Positions 24,998 through 34,425 are shown, counted from the first letter of the stretch. The stretch is 64,000 nt of DNA from JAIPDZ01 sp034522175 (GCA_034522175.1 JAXHLQ010000001.1:2108001-2172000); one strand, 5' to 3'. The notes: a model not told the origin generated them from the letters alone. Numbers and translations are program-made.

Positions 24998-27685
24998 CTA
25001 CAGCTCCTCATCCAGTTCCGCGCTGAAATGCTCCTTCCACCACGTGGTATTCACGACGTAACCGACCGTTTCTTCTGGCTTTTCAGTGGCAGGGAAACTG
25101 ATGCCCCAAGCTGTGACTCCATCAGCCACAGGGCCTACCTTGCCCCCGTCAATCTTCAAAACATGAAGTACGAGAAGCGGTCGTGTTCTCTTTTCTCTGA
25201 ATCTAAAATCTGGAACCGATCTGGTTTGGTTGCCTTCCTCTGCACTAAAGGCAGCGTTCACCTCATCAACGATTTCTTGATCCAAACCTATGTGTTCAAT
25301 CGGTCTACTGGCAACCCTCTGTTTGGTGCCGATCTGAATGAACTGCAGGTTAGTCCTCGGGCCTGCAGCACGTCGCGGACAAACTACCGAAAAATCGAAC
25401 AGGTGGGTCTCGACATGGTCTTTAGCATCCTTGTTATACTCTCCAATTTTCCCCTTGTTAACAACTACCACATCCCACAAAGAGAGTTCGTCGTCCTGCC
25501 TTGCCTTGATGTATTCGCGGACAGGTTCGGTCTGGGTTTGTATGCTCATTGGATGATTGTCGAATGCCAGCAGGTAATCCATGATCATTTCAGCCGGCAC
25601 ACTGCGCCAGAGGTAGTTGTTATTATATACCATCTCATCTGAATCGCAGGTATCCTTGCCACCCATCTGGCGGACAAGATTCGATATTGCACGCCGGTTA
25701 CGTTCCACCCTGTTCGCATCCCGCCAGATGGTATGCGTCTCGATATACTTCTTGGCCAGATCTATCTGCACTACCACCCTCTGCGCGCTTCGCATCTTAT
25801 TGCGAGCTGTCACAATAAGCGAATCAGGATGACTTCTGACCTTCAGTCCGAAATCCTTGGGCCGTAGCCTAGCCTGTTCCATTTCGCGGATATCGGCACG
25901 CAGTTCTTCAAGTGAACCGGAAATATGCTCATACCAACCAATGGCTTCCGGGGTCATCCAGATCCTGCACAGGTCCTCATACCCATGCCGGTATCCGAAC
26001 CATCGTCCCATCTGCATGAGGGTGTCATACATCATAGAGTTGCGTAGGAAGTAACTCACCGTCAGGCCTTCGAGTGTGAGCCCTCGAGATAGGCCGAAAC
26101 CGCCTACGGCTATGACATTAAGGCCAGAGTCTGCATGATCGCGATAGTTAAGTGCTCCGGATGAGCGGCTATTAACCTCGATAACGTTCATAGGAGAGAT
26201 AGCCTCTAGCAATCTCGACTGCACACTGGGCCACTCGGCCTCAAGGCAGCTGAACTCCCTCCTCCACGTAAGGTGCAGGTCGGCCACATATTCATCGCCG
26301 AGGGCTTCTTCCGTTGATTTCGAAGCCTCATAGCGTATGTGTTCCTCCATCCTTCTGAGGTAATCGTGTACATGATTGCGAAGTTGTCCCTGCACGGAGA
26401 TGAATCGCGAGGCATTTATCATCATCGAATTGTGGTCGCCCACATGACCACGGATCAATCGCAGGGCCCTGCTCAAGACAAATATCCTGATAGCCTCTTT
26501 CAGACTTTCCGGTATTGAGACCAGAACATGGTCAATCTTGTGCCGAATAGGCAGCAAGTCCTCATGGTCCTCGATTTCCCTTACATGTTGTCCGCGTTCT
26601 TCGCCCCCCGTAAATACACGGTCGGCACCGAAATAATTGCTTGGTGCATCTAGTGTAACGATGAAATCTCTAGGAAAGAGATCTTCTTTCAGCATGTCAT
26701 CAACTGTGTCCGGATCGATGAATATATTGGCAAATGGTGTCGCCGTATATCCGACATAGCACTTACGTTCGAAAAGGTTCAGCAGTTCTCGGATCTGGGA
26801 ATTGATTCTTGAGGTTTGGTCGGGTGAAGCGTTGATATCAATGGAGGCGTTGTCTGCCTCATCATCTATAAGCAACATAGGGGAGGAAATGCCTCCACCT
26901 GTGACATTGTGTTCCCTCAACCAGTTAACGAGGTTGGTCAAAGTGTTCGTGTTCTTCTTAATGACCAGTACCGTTGGTGTCCTAAGCGCACTGAGCTGAA
27001 CCCCGAATGAGGAGGCCATCTGACGGTTGAAATCCTTGATGCAGGTTGTGAGAGTTACCGGCAACCTGTTCCTGTCAATTCTGCCTACGCCAACGTACCG
27101 GCTCGGACGGCTTGTTTCCAATCGGGAGCTATCCCTTCCAACGAATCCCTCATCTATGCGCTCTTGGGTCTGGTTACGCAAGCTGTTTTGGATTCCGGCA
27201 ATTATAATGATGAGCCTGTAGCCTGCATCCGCAGCCTTGCATATGAGCCCGGTATAGTTGGCAGTCTTTCCAGACTGGACGTGTCCCACCACCATCCCTC
27301 TCCGGTCCCACAAACCTTCTTTGAGCGGGTTCTCGAGCAGATCGAGAGTACGCTCAGTGACTTCGTCAATTTTGGCAATGACGGTTGGCGGAAAGTTCTT
27401 CCGCTCGAGCAGCAGCCGGTAGCGGTTCCAGTAGTATGGTTCTATATCCTGACGCGCCTCAGCAAGCCAAGGAGTAAAATCCTCTTGGAGGACCCATCCG
27501 GTGGACATTTTCACATCCAGCCTGCTTTCGAATTCCTTGGCAAGAGCCTCAAGTTCATCCCTGTTCACCTCGCAACCCGGAACCTTACTATAGTTTGCAA
27601 GGGTCTCTCGGATTAATGGTGGTGTTACAGGTGATTGATTGTAAAGGGCTGCGGTAGCCACACTTTTCAACATTTCAGCTGTCAT
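24998..27685 (-). CDS. Z1-domain ATPase (helicase-like)
   Basis: 895 residues. P-loop GHVQSGKTANYTGLI (about 134-148), Walker B LLIDDEADNAS (about 271-281), the Z1 hallmark ALNYRDHADSGLNVIAVGG with LSRGLTLEGLTVSYF, and the arginine-rich MQMGRWFGYRHGYEDL. Z1 proteins are superfamily-2-like ATPases found in restriction-type operons with MutL/MORC-like ATPases. It likely moves along or remodels DNA for the nuclease. Its ATG overlaps the stop of the GHKL gene. Intact. Confidence 0.9.
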   Translation of the reverse strand: MTAEMLKSVATAALYNQSPVTPPLIRETLANYSKVPGCEVNRDELEALAKEFESRLDVKMSTGWVLQEDFTPWLAEARQDIEPYYWNRYRLLLERKNFPPTVIAKIDEVTERTLDLLENPLKEGLWDRRGMVVGHVQSGKTANYTGLICKAADAGYRLIIIIAGIQNSLRNQTQERIDEGFVGRDSSRLETSRPSRYVGVGRIDRNRLPVTLTTCIKDFNRQMASSFGVQLSALRTPTVLVIKKNTNTLTNLVNWLREHNVTGGGISSPMLLIDDEADNASIDINASPDQTSRINSQIRELLNLFERKCYVGYTATPFANIFIDPDTVDDMLKEDLFPRDFIVTLDAPSNYFGADRVFTGGEERGQHVREIEDHEDLLPIRHKIDHVLVSIPESLKEAIRIFVLSRALRLIRGHVGDHNSMMINASRFISVQGQLRNHVHDYLRRMEEHIRYEASKSTEEALGDEYVADLHLTWRREFSCLEAEWPSVQSRLLEAISPMNVIEVNSRSSGALNYRDHADSGLNVIAVGGFGLSRGLTLEGLTVSYFLRNSMMYDTLMQMGRWFGYRHGYEDLCRIWMTPEAIGWYEHISGSLEELRADIREMEQARLRPKDFGLKVRSHPDSLIVTARNKMRSAQRVVVQIDLAKKYIETHTIWRDANRVERNRRAISNLVRQMGGKDTCDSDEMVYNNNYLWRSVPAEMIMDYLLAFDNHPMSIQTQTEPVREYIKARQDDELSLWDVVVVNKGKIGEYNKDAKDHVETHLFDFSVVCPRRAAGPRTNLQFIQIGTKQRVASRPIEHIGLDQEIVDEVNAAFSAEEGNQTRSVPDFRFREKRTRPLLVLHVLKIDGGKVGPVADGVTAWGISFPATEKPEETVGYVVNTTWWKEHFSAELDEEL

Positions 27686-29163
27686 TTTTTTGCGTTCTCT
27701 CTATTGTCTAAAAGTGTTCTGACCATTTCCATATTCAATCGATAAGGGTCGGTCCTTCCCAGTACCCCCAGAATTTCATCTATTGAAAGCCCTTGGCTGG
27801 TCAGGGCATCGATTGTTATGTCAAGTAGCTTTTCCATGACGTCCTCAGGAATTACATTACTGCTTATGTCCTCTGAATTTCCGGCCGCATCTGCAAAAAA
27901 GGCATCTACCGGAAAACACTGCTCCACTGCTCTTAGCACTGCATTGAAACTGTCTGTCTCCTCTTCCCCGATCATTTCCATAAAGTGCATAAGCAGAGGA
28001 TGATCTCTGTTAATTTCGTAAGTTATCCCGCCGTGCTTTGCCTTCCTGATCCACAGGGATTGTATCTTGGGGCCAACTAGCTTCTTGCCTTTAAAGACAT
28101 AAACTCTTCCCGAGGCTCCCGTGATTCTCTCAACGATCTTCTTTAAGCTCTCCCGCACGGCAAACGGAGGTTGAGCAGTAGCTTTCCTGACATCAATCTT
28201 CCAAAGGTGGTCGAGGCCACTCGGTATGTCCACTCGCACTCTTGCCAACCTTGTCAATTCAGACTGTTTTACTATTCGGAACCAAGTCCTGTGGATTATC
28301 AGTCGGCCATTTCTGTAAACGTAAAAGCCCTGATTTTTCAGGTAACCGCCCTCACCAGCATAATGGTCGTATTCCGATTTGGTGCATTTCTTGTGATGAG
28401 GCAAGATATATGCTTGGATTCGGACCTTATGCCTGTCGATCCGGTGCACCTCCTCGGGGAGATGTTGGGTGGACGGGTGTCTTGAATTGAAAGGATCGAA
28501 AGGTGTTACGGCACCTTCGTTGATCCGTAGTTCGAGCTTTGGCAAAGGTGCTTCGCCCTGCATAAATCGATGAAAAACTAGACTTAGGTATTTTCGAGCA
28601 ACATCCAATTTCTCATATAAATGGTCCTTTATGTTCGCTCCTGAAGTCCGATCAACCAATCTGTCAAGTTTTTCCCATAAAACGACTGTGCCAGAATTCT
28701 TGAGCCTTCCTCCCCATCTGATACGCCCTATCTCATCACCATCAAGAATGTGTAAAAGCCATTCATTCTGCTTGACAACGTCATCCAAGTCCCAGCAAGC
28801 CCCTGAGATGACTTCGTTTTTTTTGGTAAGGACCGTAAGGCGGCGACCTTGGGAGAATGAAGCAGTCTTGAGCCCGAGCCCAAATCTACCAAGATCCTTA
28901 TCTTCACGTTGATCGAGAGGACTTATGCAGCCAAGTCGCATTGCCTCGACAAGTTCCCGAGGGTTCATACCGTGGCCATCGTCGATAATACAAATCGAAG
29001 GGTCCTCATTTGCCTCTAAATGGATATCAACATTCTTCGCAGATGCAGAGATGGAATTATCGATGATGTCAGCCAGAGCGGCCTCAAGGGAATATCCTAA
29101 ATCCCGCATAGACTCAATAAGAGAGGCAGCTCGAGGTCTAGTGGCAATTTTTTTCATAGACAA
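27682..29163 (-). CDS. GHKL (MutL/MORC-like) ATPase
   Basis: 493 residues. Bergerat-fold motifs are clear: LEAALADIIDNSISASA (N box, Glu28/Asn36), CIIDDGHGMNPRELVEAM (G1, Asp61) and DLGRFGLGLKTASFSQGR (G2). A middle S5-like domain and a helical C-terminus follow. MutL/MORC-like ATPases coupled to restriction genes are thought to act as ATP-driven clamps or switches that license the nuclease. Placed between Vsr (seven bases upstream) and Z1 (four-base overlap). Confidence 0.9.
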   Translation of the reverse strand: MSMKKIATRPRAASLIESMRDLGYSLEAALADIIDNSISASAKNVDIHLEANEDPSICIIDDGHGMNPRELVEAMRLGCISPLDQREDKDLGRFGLGLKTASFSQGRRLTVLTKKNEVISGACWDLDDVVKQNEWLLHILDGDEIGRIRWGGRLKNSGTVVLWEKLDRLVDRTSGANIKDHLYEKLDVARKYLSLVFHRFMQGEAPLPKLELRINEGAVTPFDPFNSRHPSTQHLPEEVHRIDRHKVRIQAYILPHHKKCTKSEYDHYAGEGGYLKNQGFYVYRNGRLIIHRTWFRIVKQSELTRLARVRVDIPSGLDHLWKIDVRKATAQPPFAVRESLKKIVERITGASGRVYVFKGKKLVGPKIQSLWIRKAKHGGITYEINRDHPLLMHFMEMIGEEETDSFNAVLRAVEQCFPVDAFFADAAGNSEDISSNVIPEDVMEKLLDITIDALTSQGLSIDEILGVLGRTDPYRLNMEMVRTLLDNRENAKK

Positions 29164-29170
29164 CTATAAG

Positions 29171-29602
29171 TCAATTAATCATTCCTAAATATTTTTCAAA
29201 AATTGAAAGTATGGTTTCTGAATCCTTAGTTTGGCATTCCCAAATAATTAAAACATTCCATCCTAAAGATTCCAATTCACTTTTAACAATTCTATCTCTT
29301 TCAATATTTTTGGCAAATTTACTCTGCCAAAAAGAAATTCTAGATTTTGGAGTATATGCATATTTACAATTTGGATGTCTGTGCCAAAAACATCCATGTA
29401 CAAATATCGCCAATTTATGTTTCGGGAGTACTATATCTGGCTTTCCCGGGACTCTATCAAAATTCAATCTGAATCGATACCCAGCTTTATGCAGAACAGA
29501 GCGGACAATTTTTTCAGGTTTAGTATCTTTGCCCGGAATGCGTGACATATTCCAGCTTCGATGCTCTTTTGATATTCGATCAACCATTATTTTCGTATTC
29601 AC
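29171..29602 (-). CDS. vsr: very short patch repair endonuclease Vsr
   Basis: 143 residues. SWNMSRIPGKDTKPEKIVRS, YRFRLNFDRVPGKPDIVLPK (catalytic Asp), FVHGCFWHRHPNC (zinc/His region) and GWNVLIIWECQ are diagnostic. Vsr nicks T:G mismatches formed when 5-methylcytosine deaminates, protecting the genome from its own cytosine methyltransferase, whose gene it overlaps by 23 bases. Confidence 0.93.
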   Translation of the reverse strand: MNTKIMVDRISKEHRSWNMSRIPGKDTKPEKIVRSVLHKAGYRFRLNFDRVPGKPDIVLPKHKLAIFVHGCFWHRHPNCKYAYTPKSRISFWQSKFAKNIERDRIVKSELESLGWNVLIIWECQTKDSETILSIFEKYLGMIN

Positions 29603-31158
29603 TCATTATCAGACCGTGAACAACTTCAGCCAGTGATCGGGCAAGAAGCGGTGGGACAGCATTCCCCACTTGAATGTATTGTTGACTCCGAGGACCGCAA
29701 AAAAAGAAATTGTCTGGAAAAGTCTGAATCCTTGCAGCCTCCCTTACCGTCAGGCTTCTCGCCTGTGATGGGTCCGGATGAATAAAATAATGACCATCCT
29801 TGCTGATATGGGAAGTAATTGTGGTTGCAGGAAAATCCTCAACCTGCACCCTAAAACGATCATTGAAGTTTCCCTTTTTAATCGCCGCCTGGACATTTTT
29901 ATGCTCAGGCAAAAGTCGCTTAGGAAAATCCCGAAGCATAGGGGTGGTTTTTTTAACTGAAGCAAAACAGGATGCAAAAAAATACCTTTGTATATCTGAA
30001 GGCATATGAGTTTTTGATACGTGGTTACAGTATCCTCTTAACCTCCCGTCCAAAAACCACTCACTCGCATAAAGTCGATCCGGCTGATTTCTTCGAGCCA
30101 AAAATTCGGCTCCTGATCCAAGATCACCATCTAACTCCATGGCCTGCTGCTTCATTTTATCAAGCACTGATGGTTCGATCCGGTTCTCTCCAATCCAATC
30201 CACTTGGAGGAGTCGTGTTATATTTTCTTTCCAGTCCTCACCAATGCCATATTTTCTACTGAAAGAGCTCCTTATAGGAGGGAGATCTGAAATAACATCT
30301 GCAATATTTACTTCAAAATTACTCTCACTAAGAGTCCTAGGTTCAGTCTTGCTATCATCCCGTATTCCCAAAACTATAACTCTGTGACGGCATTGAGGTA
30401 TTCCGTAGTCCTCTGATTTGATAATGAACTCTTCAGGTCGGGGGGGTTGGCTCTTTAAAAAGACTAAGATCACTTGATCTGCTTACAAAGGAGTACAAGC
30501 GATAATTCACACGACCCGAACCAATATTCCTGAAAACTCTGGTTGGGTTTCTAAGATCTCTAATAATCTGCCTGAATATTGGACCATTTGAGAGCTTGGC
30601 GGAAAGAAGGCCTCTCACATTTTCCATCACAAAAACTGGCGGCTTGTGCTTAGCCAGAATTCTGAGATATTCTTTGTAAAGAAAATGCCTTTCATCCGAT
30701 TCTCTGATTTCAGGCTTTTCTCGCCAGATTTTTGCCATACGGGAACGTCCGGCAGTTGAATAGGCCTGGCAGGGTGGACCGCCTATAAGTATCCAGGTCT
30801 TGGAGCCTTTAAGAGCTGCTCTTATTCGCGCATCTACCTCTCTTCTTGATACTTTTCCCAATTCTGCATGCCATGCTTCTTTTGCAGCATCTGCAAATTC
30901 CTCTGGGAAAAGGTCAAATAGTTTTTCTCGCGATAACTGGCCTTTCAGAAACAAGTAATATTCTCTCGGGGCATTCCCATCGGAAAATTTCCGAAAGAAA
31001 CTTCGCAATCTTAGCGTCTGATGGGCGTGGTAGTCTTTTTCAACAGAAAGACAAATCCTGAAAGGAAACCTGCGTTTTATTGTTTTATAAGCGGAAAAAC
31101 CCTCTCCGAGACCTCCGGGTCCCGCAAAAAGATCAATTATTGGAATAGAGACATTCAT
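29580..31158 (-). CDS. DNA cytosine-5 methyltransferase (one frameshift)
   Basis: About 525 residues once joined. Motif I IDLFAGPGGLGEGF, catalytic ILIGGPPCQAYSTAGR, PVFVMENVRGLL, then a break in the seven-base G run 30440-30446. Removing one base continues RPEEFIIKSEDYGIPQCRHR, the target-recognition region and motifs IX/X (SLTVREAARIQTFPD, YIQVGNAVPPLLARSLAE). The start at 31158 (MNVSIPIID) is preferred to a GTG three codons earlier. First gene of the operon; it should mark host DNA against the downstream effectors. Recognition sequence not predictable by eye. Confidence 0.88.
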
Positions 31159-31218
31159 GGGGGCCACAGGACACTCTTCAGAAATTTAGTAACTTGCCTC
31201 TCAAGAGAATTATGGAAT

Positions 31219-31245
31219 TAGGGTCACATCTTGATTTGTGAATTA
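31219..31245 (-). repeat. short inverted copy of R1 terminal word
   Basis: GGGTCACATCTTGATTTGTG plus AATTA is the reverse complement of the last 25 bases of repeat R1. It lies 60 bases upstream of the defence operon start. With R1 copy 3 at 20.9-21.0 kb it brackets the operon and the Phd-PIN pair in opposite orientation. Confidence 0.55.
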
Positions 31246-31299
31246 AAAACCCTTGGCTGCTCCAGACGATATATTAAGGGGCGGTTCGAATCAACTCCC

Positions 31300-31487
31300 C
31301 CGGCAAACCACAAAACAAAAAACCCCGTTCTTCATCTATCTGAAGACACGGGGTTGTGGCACTTCCCAAATCATTTTATAAATCCTCTTCTCCCATTTCT
31401 TCCATATGGGATTTAAAAGAAGGACATTTACTAAAATTTTACCTATGATTGACTAAAGCAAATGCGCCGGAAAAGTCAAGGAAAAAC
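31300..31487 (-). repeat. dispersed repeat R4, copy A, with terminator hairpin
   Basis: About 190 bases. The hairpin 31321-31355 (AACCCCGT..TTC loop GAA..ACGGGGTT) is followed, in minus orientation, by a T-rich tract, giving a strong intrinsic terminator for minus-strand transcripts. A second imperfect hairpin around CCCATTTCTTCCATATGGG follows, then a conserved tail (TTGACTAA..GCAAATGCGCCGG). Lies downstream of the NadS-type antitoxin gene. Confidence 0.7.
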
Positions 31488-31724
31488 GAAGAGAGGCTGG
31501 GCACTCCATTCTCAGGGTTTTCTCAATTGACCGCAGACAACCGCGGACAACCGCAGACCACTTGTCCCGCTGACCAGCGGGACAATTAAACGTCAGCCCT
31601 TGAGGGCAGCCTATTGAAACCGCCGACGACATTGTGTAAAGGCGGGTTATTCTCACAGGGTATTTTCAAATAAGAGTTCACCTCTTAATAATTTTCCTTC
31701 GGTTTCTCAAGGATATATTTGACA
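31488..31724. other. gene-free stretch with tandem decamers and a hairpin
   Basis: Three near-tandem copies of CCGC(A/G)GACAA occur at about 31530-31558. They are followed by a perfect 11-base inverted repeat (31562-31585, TTGTCCCGCTG-AC-CAGCGGGACAA). No gene. The hairpin could terminate or regulate; nothing ties it to a protein. Confidence 0.45.
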
Positions 31725-32018
31725 CTATTCGGCATGTAAAGCGTCGAGAACAGCGGTCGGGTTTTTCGATGCAATTCTCAACAATGCCTTTGCAGGACCT
31801 TCAGGCTTTCGCCTTCCTTGTTCCCAATTCTGCAGCGTCCGAACACTGACGCCAATCATGAGCGCAAATTCACTTTGTGAAACATTCAGTTTCTCTCTAA
31901 CAGTCTTTATTTCAGGCGGCCTGATTTCGTAAACACGGCTTGGGGTTTTACGGCCAGCCTTGATGTCCCCCGCTTCCTTTACACTGGCAACCAGTTTTTC
32001 AAAATGATCAGCCTTCAT
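31725..32018 (-). CDS. NadS/HigA-like HTH antitoxin
   Basis: 97 residues from MKADHFEKLVASVKEAGDI. The Cro/C1-type HTH is IKTVREKLNVSQSEFALMIG plus VSVRTLQNWEQGRRKPEGPA, typical of NadS/HigA-like antitoxins of RelE/HigB toxins. Just upstream, in frame from 32063, is MIFIETSIFTKE, which looks like the first residues of a HigB/RelE-type toxin joined straight to the antitoxin start. The toxin body seems deleted, leaving an orphan antitoxin under the original promoter. Confidence 0.75.
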   Translation of the reverse strand: MKADHFEKLVASVKEAGDIKAGRKTPSRVYEIRPPEIKTVREKLNVSQSEFALMIGVSVRTLQNWEQGRRKPEGPAKALLRIASKNPTAVLDALHAE

Positions 32019-32066
32019 GGCAGAGGTTTCTTTGGTAAAAATTGACGTTTCAATGAATATCATTTT

Positions 32067-32096
32067 AATATATACGCCATTGGCGTACCTTGTCAA
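32067..32096 (-). promoter_or_regulatory. promoter with palindromic operator for the NadS-type antitoxin
   Basis: On the minus strand, TTGACA (32096-32091) and TATATT (32072-32067) are 18 bases apart. The perfect palindrome TACGCC-AAT-GGCGTA (32073-32087) occupies the spacer, an excellent autorepressor site for an HTH dimer. Confidence 0.68.
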
Positions 32097-32106
32097 CATC
32101 CATTTA

Positions 32107-32252
32107 AAGGAAATGTCTGCGATAGTCTGCGTGAATCGGCGGTTGATTCCTCAATTGATAGAGGACCCCAAAATAAGAAACCCCGTTCTTCAGCTATCTG
32201 AAGACCCGGGGTTGTGGCACTTCCCAAAGAATTTTATAAATCCTCTTGTCCA
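32107..32252 (-). repeat. repeat R4, copy B (short), with terminator hairpin
   Basis: Begins GGAAATGTCTGCGATAGTCT, a 5' word shared with copy C, and includes the CCCCG hairpin (32179-32213). It stops early after TTTTATAAATCCTCTTGTCC, lacking the tail. Downstream of DUF6429 and VapBC copy 1. Confidence 0.65.
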
Positions 32253-32311
32253 GCAGCCTGGACCGGTTCACCGTTCCGGCCATCATACCGGTGATGACCG
32301 GCCGGGAGCGG

Positions 32312-32341
32312 CTGACCCATCCGTGATCTCAGGGATGGGTC
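32312..32341 (-). terminator. GC-rich hairpin downstream of DUF6429
   Basis: GACCCATCC, a loop of about ten bases, then GGATGGGTC. A second GC-rich inverted pair built on CCGG/ATCA words lies at 32276-32307. Stable hairpins without a clear T tract, so termination is only likely. Confidence 0.4.
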
Positions 32342-32352
32342 CGACATCCTGC

Positions 32353-32595
32353 TCACCGTGGTGAGCCAAAATGCTTCTTGAAACGTGCTTCAGATAATCG
32401 GGCACCCTCTTCTGACAGGGGCACCGATTTTGCTTTGCTTTTTGGGTTGCCGATATACCCCTTTTCATGGAGGCGGTTCATGACCTCCCAGTCCATCCCC
32501 TTCCATGCCCTGGGTCCGTAGTCCTTCTCTTCAAAAGTCGTAAGATAGAGGAGGGCCAGGGCCATTTCATCCACTTTTTCTTTGTCATATTCCAC
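32353..32595 (-). CDS. DUF6429 small protein
   Basis: 80 residues. VDEMALALLYLTTFEEKDYG, RAWKGMDWEVMNRLHEKGYI and KAKSVPLSEEGARLSEARF form the winged-helix-like DUF6429 domain. These small proteins accompany accessory genes; function unknown. It lies between the VapBC pair and an R4 repeat on the same strand. Confidence 0.78.
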   Translation of the reverse strand: MEYDKEKVDEMALALLYLTTFEEKDYGPRAWKGMDWEVMNRLHEKGYIGNPKSKAKSVPLSEEGARLSEARFKKHFGSPR

Positions 32596-32679
32596 TGTTC
32601 GACCTCTTTCTTTCTCTCGTGAGATTCGTCAGCCGCACTGTTAGAACTACAGACTTTTCTAAACAGGGTATTTCGCAAA

Positions 32680-33102
32680 TCACGGTAAACCAAACTCATC
32701 CGGGTACCAGTTCTCAATTAACAGTCCGGGAACGCGTGAAAATTCGTCCGTATTGTTTGTGACCATAATGAGCCCGGACGCCCTGGCCTGACCGGCAATC
32801 ATCATATCATACGGTCCTATGGGCCGACCCATGGCATACAGTGCCGCTCGAATCCGGCCGAAATGATAGGCCGCCGCCTGATCAAAGGAAAGCACATCCA
32901 GCCGGGAGACCATGGCCTCAATATCGGCCAGATTCCGTTCTACTTGCTGGGAGTGTTCTGCGCCGTACACCAATTCACCCAATGTCACGGACGATATGGC
33001 CATCCGGCCATGATGCCGCTGAAACCGTTTCTTGATCTGCCGGGGACGGTTTTTCATGGTATAAATGACGATATTGGTGTCCAGGAGATATTTGATCATC
33101 AC
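32680..33102 (-). CDS. vapC: VapC ribonuclease toxin, copy 1
   Basis: 140 residues. KYLLDTNIVIYTMKNRP (Asp), SSVTLGELVYGAEHS (Glu), and GPYDMMIAGQARASGL with MVTNNTDEFSRVPGLLIENW are those of VapC toxins that cleave initiator tRNA. Overlaps VapB by four bases. About 92% identical to the copy at 43.6 kb, with an extra C-terminal tail (YPDEFGLP). Confidence 0.93.
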   Translation of the reverse strand: MMIKYLLDTNIVIYTMKNRPRQIKKRFQRHHGRMAISSVTLGELVYGAEHSQQVERNLADIEAMVSRLDVLSFDQAAAYHFGRIRAALYAMGRPIGPYDMMIAGQARASGLIMVTNNTDEFSRVPGLLIENWYPDEFGLP

Positions 33103-33335
33103 AGAATCTCCCGGAACTGGTCTTTTGGCTGGTGACGCTCTGTCATGAAATCAGTGGAAACCCCTGGTGAATCAAACCAATCATCCCAGGATTCGCCTAC
33201 CGGCACAATAATCCGCTTTCTGCCGACGGCCGTGATTTCAACATCTTTGACAGACTCGGGGTAGGCAATCGGTTTCGGCAGCCGAACCGCCTGGCTGCGA
33301 TTGCTCTTAAATACCTTTGTTCGAACAGAATCCAT
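33099..33335 (-). CDS. vapB: VapB antitoxin, copy 1
   Basis: 78 residues. VRTKVFKSNRSQAVRLPKPI is the VapB/MazE-like swapped-hairpin DNA-binding core. The acidic/aromatic C-terminus (SWDDWFDSPGVSTDF) blocks VapC. The promoter and operator lie at 33415-33454. Confidence 0.92.
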   Translation of the reverse strand: MDSVRTKVFKSNRSQAVRLPKPIAYPESVKDVEITAVGRKRIIVPVGESWDDWFDSPGVSTDFMTERHQPKDQFREIL

Positions 33336-33414
33336 AAGCTTACCTCCAAGGTTTATTCGTCTCCATGGCCTCGGGTCTCACAACCCTCGAACGAGAAACT
33401 CCTTCATGGCTGAA

Positions 33415-33454
33415 ATCATATGGAGTGAGGGGGGATATGTCAAGAGGATATCCC
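33415..33454 (-). promoter_or_regulatory. vapBC promoter and operator, copy 1
   Basis: Minus strand: TTGACA (33443-33438), 17 bases, TATGAT (33420-33415). The inverted repeat GGGATAT-N9-ATATCCC (33432-33454) spans the -35 element. The same palindrome is kept in copy 2. Confidence 0.65.
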
Positions 33455-33526
33455 AATTTTCTCGAGGTCCAGGCTTCGCAGACACATGGGGCGGTTAATA
33501 ACGGAAGGAGGATGTTGACGGTCTGA

Positions 33527-34084
33527 CTATGAGGCAGTTTTTGTTTTACCTCGCTGGGAATAAACTGCCGTTTCCTCTTTAACTTCAAATCCTATCTTTT
33601 TCTTCGGCTTATCCTCAACGTCTATAAGCTGCTTTATGGCTTCGAAAACCACCCCAAATTGCTCGTCGTATTTCTTTTCCATTGCTTCAATTTTTCTTTT
33701 TAGTTCCTTATGGGACGACAGCATCTGACGTAACCGTATGAATACTCTCATGATTGCAATATTGACCTCGATAGCCTGATCGGAATTCAATACGGATGAG
33801 AGCATGGCCACGCCGTGTTCGGTAAACGCCATAGGCTTGTACCTTAAACCCTTCTTATCGGCATTGGAGATCACAAAATGTGATCTCCAATTCTCAAATT
33901 CCTCTTTCGTTAGTTCGAACATGAAATCTGGTGGGAAACGGTTCATATTCCTTCTCACCGCCTGCTTTAAGACCCTTGTTTCCACCCCATAAAGTCTCGC
34001 TAAATCCCGATCCAAAAGGACTTTTTCACCTCTAATCCAGATGATTTTGCTGACAACTGATTCAATAGGTATAATGTCTGTCAT
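33527..34084 (-). CDS. ORF6N-domain DNA-binding protein
   Basis: 185 residues. VVSKIIWIRGEKVLLDRDLA, LYGVETRVLKQAVRRN, RFPPDFMFELTKEEFENW and YKPMAFTEHGVAMLSSVLNS are the ORF6N domain of phage origin. A coiled coil follows (LSSHKELKRKIEAMEKKYDE). Common in accessory regions as a putative DNA-binding regulator; no partner is evident. Confidence 0.85.
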   Translation of the reverse strand: MTDIIPIESVVSKIIWIRGEKVLLDRDLARLYGVETRVLKQAVRRNMNRFPPDFMFELTKEEFENWRSHFVISNADKKGLRYKPMAFTEHGVAMLSSVLNSDQAIEVNIAIMRVFIRLRQMLSSHKELKRKIEAMEKKYDEQFGVVFEAIKQLIDVEDKPKKKIGFEVKEETAVYSQRGKTKTAS

Positions 34085-34190
34085 GTTACCCTCTACTTGG
34101 ACGTAAAAAGGCGCATCTTATTTATAACAACAGCCTCAAACTATCAGAAACCAAGAGATTGTCGTGTTTCATACGAGAGACCTGGCCGAA

Positions 34191-34425
34191 GGAAATGTCT
34201 GCGATAGTCTGCGTGGGTCGGCGGTTCATTTCTCAATTTATTGCGGATCATAAAAAAACCCCGTTCTTCCTTTATCTGAAGACACGGGGTTTTGGCACTT
34301 CCCAAACCATTTTATAAATCCTCTTCTCCCATTTCTCCCATATGGGGTTTAAAAGAAGGACATTTACTGAAATATTACCTATAATTGACTAATGCAAATG
34401 CGCCGGAAAAGTCAAGGGAAAAGGA
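34191..34425 (-). repeat. repeat R4, copy C, with terminator hairpin
   Basis: Longest copy: starts GGAAATGTCTGCGATAGTCT, has the CCCCG hairpin (34258-34291), the second CCCATATGGGG hairpin and the TTGACTAATGCAAATGCGCC tail. Downstream of the kinase-like toxin operon on the minus strand. Confidence 0.7.
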
